A DNA stretch of 64,000 bases from Paludibacter sp. 47-17 (lineage in GTDB: Bacteria > Bacteroidota > Bacteroidia > Bacteroidales > Paludibacteraceae): the NCBI GenBank assembly GCA_001898935.1, contig MKVT01000025.1:79300-143299 (forward strand), written 5' to 3'. Of this stretch, positions 18,666 to 28,485 are shown in pieces. Each line of letters begins with the position of its first letter. The first letter of the stretch is position 1. The translations under genes and the position numbers were made by a program. The notes below the pieces were generated by a model. It saw nothing but the letters and a program-made list of their open reading frames with translations. It ran no database searches and was not told the origin of the DNA.

Positions 18666-18724
18666 GCGGCCGTTCCGTATCTCCCCTCCCGATAAAACGG
18701 ATGTAATCAACCATTATTGAACGC

Positions 18725-19726
18725 ATGACCAAGGCTGTTGTAATCGTGAATTTAGGTACGCCCGACGCACCCCGTCCGGGTGCTGTGCGGCGTTATCTGA
18801 CGCAGTTTCTCAACGATCCTTACGTGATCGATATTCCTCAACCCTGGCGATTTCTGTTGGTGAATTGCATCATTATACCTTTCAGACTAAAAAAATCGAC
18901 CCGTTTATACCGGCGCTTGTGGACTACCGGCGGATCGCCCATTTTGCAGCATTTATACCGATTGCGCGGGAAGCTCGAACAGCATTTACCGTACCAACGG
19001 GTGTACGCGGCCATGCGGTATTGCAATCCGTCGCTCCACACTGTGCTCCGGCAACTCCACGACGATGGGGTAACCCATCTCACGGTACTCCCGTTATATC
19101 CGCAATTTGCCGAATCGACCACCGAAACTATTTTCGAGGTGGTACGCCGGAGCCGGCAAGATCTCACAGGGCTTCAGGAAGTAAGGTTTATAAGGCAGTT
19201 CTACAACCATCCGGCCTTTCTCGACTCCTTCGAGCAGCGTATCGCCGCGTATGATCCTTCGGCTTTCGATCATGTGATTTTCACCTATCACAGCCTGCCC
19301 GAAAGGCATCTCGATCGCATCCACCCGGGCACTTCGTGTAAGAGCTGCCCGTGCGAACATGCGATGCCCGACTTCGGCAGCGAGTGTTACAAAGCAACAG
19401 CTTACGAAACCGCCCGGGTGCTGGCTGTCCGCCTGGGCCTGCCGCCTGCCGGTTACAGCGTGGCTTTTCAATCGCGCTTTGCAAAAAAATGGGTAGGCCC
19501 GTTTACCGAGGATAGGATAAGGGAACTGGCCCGTTCGGGTGTGCGGCGCATATTGGTCGTGGCGCCGTCGTTTGTTGCCGATTGCCTGGAGACCATCGTA
19601 GAAATAGGCCTCGATTACCGCGATTTATTCAAAAAAGAAGGAGGAGAAGAGCTGGTGATGGTCGAAAGTTTGAATTCAGAAGACTTTTGGGCCGAAAATC
19701 TGGCAAAAAAGTTATTATCTTCGTAA
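18725..19726 (+). CDS. hemH: Ferrochelatase
   Basis: A 333-residue enzyme that inserts Fe2+ into protoporphyrin IX. Family blocks are visible: IVNLGTPDAPRPGAVRRYL at the N-terminus, the metal-site histidine in FTYHSLPERH, AFQSRFAKKWVGP, and PSFVADCLETIVEI near the end. A Cys-rich segment TSCKSCPCEHAMPD follows the catalytic block; whether it binds a cluster is unknown. It is 59 bp after the oxidase gene and closes the haem locus. Confidence 0.94.
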   Translation: MTKAVVIVNLGTPDAPRPGAVRRYLTQFLNDPYVIDIPQPWRFLLVNCIIIPFRLKKSTRLYRRLWTTGGSPILQHLYRLRGKLEQHLPYQRVYAAMRYCNPSLHTVLRQLHDDGVTHLTVLPLYPQFAESTTETIFEVVRRSRQDLTGLQEVRFIRQFYNHPAFLDSFEQRIAAYDPSAFDHVIFTYHSLPERHLDRIHPGTSCKSCPCEHAMPDFGSECYKATAYETARVLAVRLGLPPAGYSVAFQSRFAKKWVGPFTEDRIRELARSGVRRILVVAPSFVADCLETIVEIGLDYRDLFKKEGGEELVMVESLNSEDFWAENLAKKLLSS

Positions 19727-19791
19727 AAAAGCTTAATTTTACACCTTCGATACCACCGTACGACAATTAATAACTTCAAATACAGAACAAT

Positions 19792-20583
19792 ATGAAAAGA
19801 ACGCTATTCTTTTTACTCGCAGCCATTTTTCTTACGGCATGTTCGAGTGTGATGATTACCGGCCGGAAGCAACTGCTGTTGGTTTCCGACGCCGAATTAC
19901 TTACCATGAGTTTACAGAGTTACCAGCAATTTATCGATTCGGTTCCCCCCTCAAAGGACCTGAAAAGTAAAGCCTTGGTAAAATCGGTAGGTGTGAAGAT
20001 TGCTACTGCCGTTGAAGAGTACATGAAAGCCAACGGGCTGGAAGCCGAACTGGCCAATTTTCAGTGGGAGTTCAGTTTAGTGAAAGATACTACGGTAAAC
20101 GCTTTTTGCATGCCGGGTGGCAAGGTGGTTTTTTTCGACGGCATTTTGCCGGTAACCAAAACCGAAGCAGGCATTGCCGTGGTCATGGGGCATGAAATTG
20201 CCCATGCGGTGGCGAAGCACAGCAACGAGCGCCTGAGCCAGCAAATGCTGGTGCAATACGGTGCCGCGATTACCGATGTACTGGTATCGAACAAGTCGGA
20301 AGTCACCCGCATGGGAATCAATACCCTGTATGGCATCGGAGCACAGGTAGGAGTATTGTTGCCTTACTCGCGCAAGCAGGAATACGAAGCCGACCGCCTG
20401 GGGATGATTCTGATGGCTATGGCAGGTTACGATCCTGCCGAAGCCTTGTCGTTCTGGGAGCGCATGACCGCCAACGGCAGTGGTTCGGTAGCCGAGTTTA
20501 TGAGCACCCACCCGTCCGACCAGAAACGGATCGCGAATATCCAGAAAGTAATGCCCGAAGCACAGGGATTTCTGAAGAAATAA
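19792..20583 (+). CDS. M48-family zinc metalloprotease, lipoprotein
   Basis: A 263-residue protein with signal peptide and lipobox FLTAC (Cys near residue 17). The zinc site HEIAHAVAKH lies about residues 133-142, with the third ligand in the YEADRLGMILM block (E about 200). M48 lipoproteins of the LoiP/YcaL/BepA type act in the periplasm on misfolded envelope proteins. It is a single gene with a hairpin terminator shared with the convergent PepSY-like gene. Length is usual for short M48 members without TPR repeats. Confidence 0.88.
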   Translation: MKRTLFFLLAAIFLTACSSVMITGRKQLLLVSDAELLTMSLQSYQQFIDSVPPSKDLKSKALVKSVGVKIATAVEEYMKANGLEAELANFQWEFSLVKDTTVNAFCMPGGKVVFFDGILPVTKTEAGIAVVMGHEIAHAVAKHSNERLSQQMLVQYGAAITDVLVSNKSEVTRMGINTLYGIGAQVGVLLPYSRKQEYEADRLGMILMAMAGYDPAEALSFWERMTANGSGSVAEFMSTHPSDQKRIANIQKVMPEAQGFLKK

Positions 20584-20597
20584 ACCATTGCCACTCC

Positions 20598-20659
20598 TAC
20601 GGCACTCTTTTATGACTTCCAGGGTCGGCCCTGATATTGAATTGTAAAAGAGTGCCGTA
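20598..20659. terminator. Bidirectional terminator between convergent genes
   Basis: TACGGCACTCTTTTA (20598-20612) pairs perfectly with TAAAAGAGTGCCGTA (20645-20659). A second hairpin, CAGGG-TCGG-CCCTG (20620-20633), lies inside the loop. It sits between two converging genes and has A/T runs suited to both directions. Confidence 0.7.
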
Positions 20660-20683
20660 GTGGGTTTGAATAAGATCGGTATC

Positions 20684-21109
20684 CTAGCTGTCGATTCGTA
20701 ACAATTCTCCTTTTCGATTGAATTCCAGTTCCAGTCCGTTATCCAGTTTGAGTTGCTGATTCCGGCTATCCTTTTCCCAGGCAATGATGTAATTAGCGGG
20801 ATAATTGGCCGCAACAAATTCTGCTATTTCAGAAGGCAGCACACTGCCGGGCAATTGGCCGGTACTTTCAATACTGATCACCTTTTTGTTTTTGTTGAAT
20901 TCGACAACGATCCCGTCTTTTAATGTGATGTCGTAGATCAGTTTCAGTCCATCCACCCCTTTAACCACTTGTAACACCGGATTGGCCGGAAAATGATCGT
21001 TCAGGTAGCCGGCAATTTCGGCCGGAACTTTCTGTTCGGTCACAATGACTTCAGCTTCGCAACTCATCAGAAACAAGGACAGTAAAGCCGTAAAAAAATA
21101 TTTTCTCAT
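20684..21109 (-). CDS. PepSY-like (DUF2874) lipoprotein
   Basis: A 141-residue protein with signal peptide and lipobox LMSC. Two similar halves follow, each with the pattern PAEIAGYLNDHFP / PSEIAEFVAANYP, a YDITL or LELEF strand and a hydrophobic end, as in PepSY-like (DUF2874) periplasmic domains. The role is unknown; related proteins often respond to envelope two-component systems. A -7 box and an inverted repeat lie upstream. The gene is convergent with the M48 protease gene. Confidence 0.8.
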   Translation of the reverse strand: MRKYFFTALLSLFLMSCEAEVIVTEQKVPAEIAGYLNDHFPANPVLQVVKGVDGLKLIYDITLKDGIVVEFNKNKKVISIESTGQLPGSVLPSEIAEFVAANYPANYIIAWEKDSRNQQLKLDNGLELEFNRKGELLRIDS

Positions 21110-21157
21110 ATCATTTCATGTTTTTATTTTCTCCCTACTCTCTTCCGGATTTTCAGG

Positions 21158-21203
21158 TTTCTCCGATGGTGTAGCACAAAGGTAGAATCTGAAATCGGAG
21201 AAA
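21158..21203 (-). promoter_or_regulatory. Promoter of the PepSY-like gene inside an inverted repeat
   Basis: On the minus strand TACCTTTG (complement of 21177-21184) fits TAnnTTTG, about 67 bp before the start codon. It is flanked by TTTCTCCGAT (21158-21167) and ATCGGAGAAA (21194-21203), a 10-bp inverted repeat that may bind a regulator. Confidence 0.5.
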
Positions 21204-21360
21204 ATCTGGAGGCTATAAGAGGAATGGAGAAAAAGATTCGGTTGTGATTTCCAATCAAGTTGAATATAACGGATAAATACAATTGTTTTCAGGGAGTTGT
21301 TTCCATAACCACGTCGAAAACCCTTAATGGGTGCGACAGGAAAAAAGTAAAATGGTTGAT

Positions 21361-24300
21361 ATTTCAATTCCTTCTGGTTCAATTAAAAGTACAGCATTCA
21401 AAGAAGAAAGTATTTTAATCAGTTATTTCAATTCCTTCTGGTTCAATTAAAAGCAATGCAAAACTGGCAGCAGCAGCTCCGGACTTATATTTCAATTCCT
21501 TCTGGTTCAATTAAAAGACCATCCCGACAATCGAACGAATTGAAGTCAGGTATTTCAATTCCTTCTGGTTCAATTAAAAGATTACGATGTAATTGATAAA
21601 CAGTTCAAATCCTTGATTTCAATTCCTTCTGGTTCAATTAAAAGTTTCAGTTTAGTTTTGTCGAGTAGTGAGTAGGAGATTTCAATTCCTTCTGGTTCAA
21701 TTAAAAGTGCTGGCAGAACTGGTAGGGGGCGAAGTAATTAAATTTCAATTCCTTCTGGTTCAATTAAAAGGTAATTCATAGTTGCAACCTTCGAGATAGG
21801 AACGAATTTCAATTCCTTCTGGTTCAATTAAAAGAATTTTCGACATATCATCAAACTGTAGCGAAGAGATATTTCAATTCCTTCTGGTTCAATTAAAAGT
21901 TAATAAAAAGGGCTATGCCATACCAGTTTTGGGAAATTTCAATTCCTTCTGGTTCAATTAAAAGTCTTTTTCAGTCCAATTGTAATCCATTAAAGGTTAT
22001 TTCAATTCCTTCTGGTTCAATTAAAAGTGATATTTTATCAAGTATCCAGCCAAATTTAACTACATTTCAATTCCTTCTGGTTCAATTAAAAGACACCCGA
22101 CATCAGCTTTGATTCAGTGAAGGGCATATTTCAATTCCTTCTGGTTCAATTAAAAGAGCAATCAAAAAAGCAACAGAATAAACCAGCCGAAATTTCAATT
22201 CCTTCTGGTTCAATTAAAAGAAAGACATAAGGAATATTATGAGAATCTATAGATAATTTCAATTCCTTCTGGTTCAATTAAAAGCCTGTTCAGGAAACCA
22301 ACCAATCAGCAGAACAAAATTTCAATTCCTTCTGGTTCAATTAAAAGCGCACAAGGGAATGCTACCAACTCCGACAAGTTCAAATTTCAATTCCTTCTGG
22401 TTCAATTAAAAGTTTTGACACGGAACTCCTTCAAAAAGGTACTATTATTTCAATTCCTTCTGGTTCAATTAAAAGAGGGCAACAGTTTTATCGGGTAGGG
22501 GAGTATCGTACATTTCAATTCCTTCTGGTTCAATTAAAAGTCTGTACCGTATACAGGTGATGCTGTTCTAGTTCATTTCAATTCCTTCTGGTTCAATTAA
22601 AAGCAATGCAAAACTGGCAGCAGCAGCTCCGGACTTATATTTCAATTCCTTCTGGTTCAATTAAAAGATTTTCGGAGCCAAACTTCGCTGGAATGATATT
22701 ATATTTCAATTCCTTCTGGTTCAATTAAAAGAAACAAAACGGGTATCAATACGAAAACATTTAAGAAAATTTCAATTCCTTCTGGTTCAATTAAAAGGTT
22801 TTGATTTTTTTACTCCTGCCATAGCTTTAACTCCATTTCAATTCCTTCTGGTTCAATTAAAAGCGGATTAATTAAAACAACTTGACCAGTCATTCCAGCA
22901 TTTCAATTCCTTCTGGTTCAATTAAAAGAGAAACAAACGATACCAGGAAAAAGAAACATATCCATTTCAATTCCTTCTGGTTCAATTAAAAGTTTCTCAA
23001 GAAGTCTTTTAGACTGTTCTTCTGTTATTTCAATTCCTTCTGGTTCAATTAAAAGACTCTTTTATGTCGCTCGCGTAAGGCGGGATCCATATTTCAATTC
23101 CTTCTGGTTCAATTAAAAGTGACAGCCAAATTTGCAGGCGTGCGAAAAGACGGACATTTCAATTCCTTCTGGTTCAATTAAAAGTTATTATCGCCAGCGC
23201 CAGCTGCTCCTGTGTGAGATCGATTTCAATTCCTTCTGGTTCAATTAAAAGCAGTATCTTCGAGTTGAATATTTTTGTCATCTGTTATTTCAATTCCTTC
23301 TGGTTCAATTAAAAGGAATTTATAGAAAATGAAGACTTTTGTCGTTGGAAATTTCAATTCCTTCTGGTTCAATTAAAAGAGTCAGCCGGGTGTTCCCGAA
23401 GACCCACGCAAGGTCATTTCAATTCCTTCTGGTTCAATTAAAAGAACGCCAAACTCATCTCAGCAGCGCCGGAATTGCATTTCAATTCCTTCTGGTTCAA
23501 TTAAAAGTTAGAATGCAGCAAATCAGGCCGTTGCGCCCAGTTTATTTCAATTCCTTCTGGTTCAATTAAAAGTTTTTTCGCCCAACTGTCAAGGGATAAT
23601 AAACTTATTTCAATTCCTTCTGGTTCAATTAAAAGATTAATGCATTTGTAGGTGGGGCTGAATTTGCTCAGATTTCAATTCCTTCTGGTTCAATTAAAAG
23701 AAAACGCTTCCGGCAGACGAGGACGTCACCTGTTATTTCAATTCCTTCTGGTTCAATTAAAAGCGTTTAAAGCACCGTTTTACGGCCTAAATATACATAT
23801 TTCAATTCCTTCTGGTTCAATTAAAAGTTTATTCTGTCTCGGGTAATCATACGAGCGTTACCGATTTCAATTCCTTCTGGTTCAATTAAAAGAAGCGGGG
23901 TGATGTTATTTATTGCGAAGATAAAAGATTTCAATTCCTTCTGGTTCAATTAAAAGAGAATTTATAGAAAATGAAGACTTTTGTCGTTGGAAATTTCAAT
24001 TCCTTCTGGTTCAATTAAAAGCTGATTTATTAAAAGCTACAAGAGCTTTATTTTTATTTCAATTCCTTCTGGTTCAATTAAAAGTTTACTTTCAAGATGC
24101 TTAATAGTATCAATATCGGCATTTCAATTCCTTCTGGTTCAATTAAAAGAGCACATCATCAACAAACGACGGAAGTTGATTTGAATTTCAATTCCTTCTG
24201 GTTCAATTAAAAGGTTCAACGAAATTGAGTGGGTAGATGGCGTAATTACATTTCAATTCCTTCTGGTTCAATTAAAAGAAAGAGCCGAGCAAAGGCATCG

Positions 24301-26470
24301 CCCCTGCGCTAGACAATTTCAATTCCTTCTGGTTCAATTAAAAGATATTGAAAGAAGAAGGCAGGAAGAATTAAATACACATTTCAATTCCTTCTGGTTC
24401 AATTAAAAGCACCGAAAACCCGAACCACTGTTCAGGATAACGCTATTTCAATTCCTTCTGGTTCAATTAAAAGCTTTTTGATAAACTTAAACAGGCGGCT
24501 GACAAATTTATTTCAATTCCTTCTGGTTCAATTAAAAGACTGAATTCGACGGCGATATCTGCCGTGTAAATTAATTTCAATTCCTTCTGGTTCAATTAAA
24601 AGCAAAAGGCCGGGATGTACTAACATCCGCTGAATCGAATTTCAATTCCTTCTGGTTCAATTAAAAGACTTACCCAATTCCTGAAGGTTGCAGGGCAATT
24701 ACGAATTTCAATTCCTTCTGGTTCAATTAAAAGTTTCGGGTTGTACTTTATTTCTGTTGCGTAATTCCTTATTTCAATTCCTTCTGGTTCAATTAAAAGT
24801 CCTCCAATTGATACATGGGAAAAAGAATTCGAATATTTCAATTCCTTCTGGTTCAATTAAAAGACTTTGATGGAACAAAAGTAATCAGTTCCGTAATGCA
24901 TTTCAATTCCTTCTGGTTCAATTAAAAGTTTTGAACAAATAAACAATTTAAAATCAATGGAAAATTTCAATTCCTTCTGGTTCAATTAAAAGTTTTTCAA
25001 AATCAATATACTGCTTTTTTAAATCGTATTTCAATTCCTTCTGGTTCAATTAAAAGTTATTCAAAATCTTCAGAAAAATCAAACTGCGCTATTTCAATTC
25101 CTTCTGGTTCAATTAAAAGGCCGATTCAGCATCCGCGAAACATGTTTGAACCACATTTCAATTCCTTCTGGTTCAATTAAAAGATAATTTTCCATTTGAA
25201 TACATTTATATCCTTCGAAATTTCAATTCCTTCTGGTTCAATTAAAAGACACCCGATTTTCAATTTGATTACCGGTTTGCGTGATTTCAATTCCTTCTGG
25301 TTCAATTAAAAGCAAGTGTCAACGCTCCCCACCGAAGAGAGAGGGTTATTTCAATTCCTTCTGGTTCAATTAAAAGCGTTTGTAAATAAAGAGGTTGCGG
25401 AATCGAAATTAATTTCAATTCCTTCTGGTTCAATTAAAAGGTAACGGATACATATATTTCAAGTGCCCGGAAGGATATTTCAATTCCTTCTGGTTCAATT
25501 AAAAGTCCGTGCTGCCGTTGAACTGAAAGCTACCGAATTATATTTCAATTCCTTCTGGTTCAATTAAAAGGGAACGATCATCAGGTTTAATCTACTTGAT
25601 GTGTCATTTCAATTCCTTCTGGTTCAATTAAAAGTAATATATCACCGATTGCAAATTATGTATATTGTAATTTCAATTCCTTCTGGTTCAATTAAAAGAA
25701 CATGTGCTGTATTTATTTTATTTACTAATCGCATTTCAATTCCTTCTGGTTCAATTAAAAGAAGGGCTGTTTTGTAATTCCGTCTACTCCCTTTGCTATT
25801 TCAATTCCTTCTGGTTCAATTAAAAGTTATGGAAGATAAAATTTCTGACGATGGACAATCCTATTTCAATTCCTTCTGGTTCAATTAAAAGCCAACAGGA
25901 TTTAGATGAAGAGATGGAAGAAATATAATTTCAATTCCTTCTGGTTCAATTAAAAGTTGCCGGAAAGCGGAATGGTTACAATTTTGCTGTAATTTCAATT
26001 CCTTCTGGTTCAATTAAAAGGCAAGAATCACAAAAGAAATGGAACCGTTTATCAGATTTCAATTCCTTCTGGTTCAATTAAAAGTCAACAGTCCATTTCT
26101 CAGCATTCGTATTTCCTCTATTTCAATTCCTTCTGGTTCAATTAAAAGCTAATTGGGTGAAAGCTTGCGAAGCTGTAAAGTCATTTCAATTCCTTCTGGT
26201 TCAATTAAAAGATTCACCCTGGAACAAATCAGGGAGGCGGTTCGGTCATTTCAATTCCTTCTGGTTCAATTAAAAGGGTGTAGGCGGTAAAATTACGATT
26301 GGTACATTTTATATTTCAATTCCTTCTGGTTCAATTAAAAGCTATCAGGAAAGCGGAATGACACAAATGCTATTTAATTTCAATTCCTTCTGGTTCAATT
26401 AAAAGTACTTACTGGGAGCATAATATCGGCGCAGGCAATTCATTTCAATTCCTTCTGGTTCAATTAAAAG
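21361..26470 (-). CRISPR. Type I-B CRISPR array, 80 repeats and 79 spacers
   Basis: I count 80 copies of a 29-bp repeat, all identical as far as read, spaced by 34-36 bp spacers (unit about 64-65 bp). On the plus strand the repeat begins ATTTCAATTCC and ends CAATTAAAAG. On the minus strand it begins CTTTTAATTG and ends GGAATTGAAAT, which gives the usual type I-B 5' handle ATTGAAAN. The array is therefore read on the minus strand, as are the cas genes. The leader is on the right (26471-26681) with a promoter at 26560-26567, so newest spacers are at the high-coordinate end. The leftmost repeat (21361-21389) shows no decay. Repeated or related spacers are listed among the findings. Confidence 0.97.
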
Positions 26471-26681
26471 CCGTTCTTCGACATCTTGAAAAAGCCTGCA
26501 AATCAGAGTGCTAATTATTCTGTTTTCTTCTTTTTTGCAGGTGAAAAGTTGTCGATGTGCAAAAATATAAAAATCCCTGTACATCGACAACTTGATTTTG
26601 TTCTGATTATCAGTATGTCAAAGATCGTATGGTACACAAATACCTGGAAAAATTTGATTTGGTTCTTTCACCGACAACGGT
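26471..26681 (-). promoter_or_regulatory. CRISPR leader with array promoter and inverted repeat
   Basis: AT-rich 211-bp stretch between the first repeat and the cas2 stop. On the minus strand a -7 box TATTTTTG (complement of 26560-26567) is 20 bp from GTTG (complement of 26588-26591), fitting the Bacteroidota promoter. Transcription would start near 26553, about 80 nt before the first repeat. A 13-bp inverted repeat (26546-26558 and 26581-26593, core GTTGTCGATGT) brackets the -7 box and includes the -33 and start regions. A partial copy, CGACAAC, lies at 26672-26678. Confidence 0.7.
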
Positions 26682-26945
26682 TCATAAAAAATTATCGATG
26701 TTACTGCGCTCTTTACCAACAATTTGTTTGTCCAGCCATTTTTCGGTGCGACCGGAAAAAATTATCAGACTGTCTTCATCTTTTTCCATAAACTTTTCAG
26801 CATTTATCACTAATTCTTTCAGTTTTACTTCACTTATTTCTCCTTCAAATACGGAATTTTGAATCCAATTCAAGTATTTCCTGCACAGCCGTAACATTTT
26901 TCCTACGCGCTTTTCTCCACAATCGTATACCAATATCACGTACAT
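26682..26945 (-). CDS. cas2: CRISPR adaptation protein Cas2
   Basis: An 87-residue ferredoxin-fold protein opening MYVILVYDCGEKRVGKMLRL, with the Cas2 Asp near residue 8. It forms the core of the Cas1-Cas2 integrase that inserts new spacers at the leader end. It is one base after cas1 and is the last gene before the leader and array, all on the minus strand. Length is normal. Confidence 0.95.
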   Translation of the reverse strand: MYVILVYDCGEKRVGKMLRLCRKYLNWIQNSVFEGEISEVKLKELVINAEKFMEKDEDSLIIFSGRTEKWLDKQIVGKERSNIDNFL

Positions 26946-26946
26946 C

Positions 26947-27963
26947 TTACCACCACATTTTAAATGGTTTATACTCTTCCATATTAAGCAGGTGCTTGCT
27001 TAATTTGTAGCATTCCAACTTCATCAGATGCCTGTAACTTACTTTACGTTTCAGCGACCGGTGCTGGATAGTTTCGTTCAACCGCTCTTCAAACGATTGT
27101 ACAAATATCTTTTTTCCTTGCTGATTGAGCAAACATTTGTTTAGTTTTTTATCAAAATGTTTTTCCTGTATTTCTTTTTTGTTCAATACTTTGAATATCA
27201 CCCTGTCTACCAATATAGGTTTGAATATCTCGGAAATATCAAGTGCCAGCGAATATCTTCTTTCTCCGGGTGTATGCAGATAGCTGATGGTAGGATTTAG
27301 CTGGGTCTGATGAATTGCTCTCAGACATTGACTGTAACACATCATGTTACCAAAGGAAATCAGTGCGTTAACTTCGTTCCGGGGAGGTTGTTTTGTACGA
27401 TTGCCCATTTCGAAGTCGGTAATAATCAGGCCGAAACCTTCGTAGTATTTTTGCCGGATATTGCCTTCGATTCCCATCAGTTCATCAACCTGACGTGCAT
27501 TCCCGATAGATGAGGTGTAATTTTCAATTTGCATGATCAATTCTGCCAGCTCCTTGCCCCGCTTGTCGTAATACCTTAGATTCTTGATCATATTGTATGC
27601 TGCTCCTTCGATGAGCTTTTTGGCAATGATGATCCGCTTCTTTTTATCCTGATGAAAAGCCGTTTGGGCTAATAACATCCGACCTGATAGCAATCCATCT
27701 CTGGGCATAAAAGAACCGGTATAATTTTCATAATAATCGAAGAAGTGTACGGCAATTCCGTTTTGTCCCAGAAAATTGTAAATTGCGCTATTTGCCGTGA
27801 GCGACCCGAATGCATAGAATTCGGCGATGTCTTCGACAGGTAAATACCGATGTTGACCGTTGCGTTCACACCCATTTCCGTCGTCTTCAATAGGGGTGAA
27901 TTTCAGGGTGTTGTCCTTGCGTTGCAGGGTGCCGGGATTGAATAGATAATACGTTTTTTTCAT
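26947..27963 (-). CDS. cas1: CRISPR integrase Cas1 (type I-B)
   Basis: A 338-residue Cas1 with the expected metal ligands: Glu in MGIEGNIRQKYY, His in ISYLHTPGERRYS and Glu in LALDISEIFKP. It catalyses spacer integration with Cas2. The N-terminus KKTYYLFNPGTLQRKDNTL is of the Cas1b kind found with type I-B systems. It lies 18 bp after cas4 and 1 bp before cas2, so the three form an adaptation module. Its base composition is less AT-rich than the effector genes. Confidence 0.96.
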   Translation of the reverse strand: MKKTYYLFNPGTLQRKDNTLKFTPIEDDGNGCERNGQHRYLPVEDIAEFYAFGSLTANSAIYNFLGQNGIAVHFFDYYENYTGSFMPRDGLLSGRMLLAQTAFHQDKKKRIIIAKKLIEGAAYNMIKNLRYYDKRGKELAELIMQIENYTSSIGNARQVDELMGIEGNIRQKYYEGFGLIITDFEMGNRTKQPPRNEVNALISFGNMMCYSQCLRAIHQTQLNPTISYLHTPGERRYSLALDISEIFKPILVDRVIFKVLNKKEIQEKHFDKKLNKCLLNQQGKKIFVQSFEERLNETIQHRSLKRKVSYRHLMKLECYKLSKHLLNMEEYKPFKMWW

Positions 27964-27981
27964 GTGGACCGGATTTGTTGG

Positions 27982-28485
27982 TTAATCAACTTCATTGATA
28001 TAGCAAAATTCGTAATAGCTGCAATTAGTACAGAGTTTCTTATTAATTGCCGGTGGACAATTATCGGATGCAACAATCTTATTGATCGCCAATTCTGATT
28101 GTTCAATATAATTGATGTCGTTTTGAGCCAACGTAATCTGGGTTGTATGTCGTAGGGCCGGATACTCTAAAATACCCGTAACTCCTTCAATTCCTTGTTT
28201 GATAAGTACATAAATATAGTATTTCAGTTGCCATTCGTGTGCCAATTCTATTTTATCCGACTTTTTAATTTCATGTATAACTTTGTTTCGGGTATCGTAA
28301 AAATCAATCTTGATACCTTCAATTTCCAGTTCTTCATACCGTTCCGAACGCTGTGGATAGCTTGATTCATGAATCAGTTTGCCTTCGTACACCAGATCGG
28401 AAGTGTGTTCCATATTGATACCATTTGAAAATAGCCAGAGTTTCCGGTGGCAGATTTGGAAGTAGTTGAATTGTGTGCCGGTCAT
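27982..28485 (-). CDS. cas4: CRISPR-associated exonuclease Cas4
   Basis: A 167-residue RecB-like nuclease (DUF83). One iron-sulfur cysteine is near residue 12 (FQICHRK) and three are in the C-terminal CTNCSYYEFC. The nuclease core shows IDFYDTRNKVIHEIKKSDK, with Asp and Glu-x-Lys. Cas4 trims prespacers and helps choose the PAM and orientation. Position and spacing match an adaptation module cas4-cas1-cas2. A 185-bp gap separates it from cas3. Confidence 0.94.
   Translation of the reverse strand: MTGTQFNYFQICHRKLWLFSNGINMEHTSDLVYEGKLIHESSYPQRSERYEELEIEGIKIDFYDTRNKVIHEIKKSDKIELAHEWQLKYYIYVLIKQGIEGVTGILEYPALRHTTQITLAQNDINYIEQSELAINKIVASDNCPPAINKKLCTNCSYYEFCYINEVD

Noticed and set aside
21110..21360. 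Left flank of the array as leader
   Set aside because: The repeat orientation (handle ATTGAAAN on the minus strand), the promoter at 26560-26567 and the cas gene direction all place the leader on the right. The left flank holds the PepSY-like gene promoter.
21915..24870. Short frames inside the CRISPR array
   Set aside because: They read through repeats (ISIPSGSIK, FQFLLVQLK, LLIEPEGIEIR) and are by-products of the repeat.
26486..26862. Two plus-strand frames over the leader and cas2
   Set aside because: They are antisense to cas2 and the leader and show no protein features.
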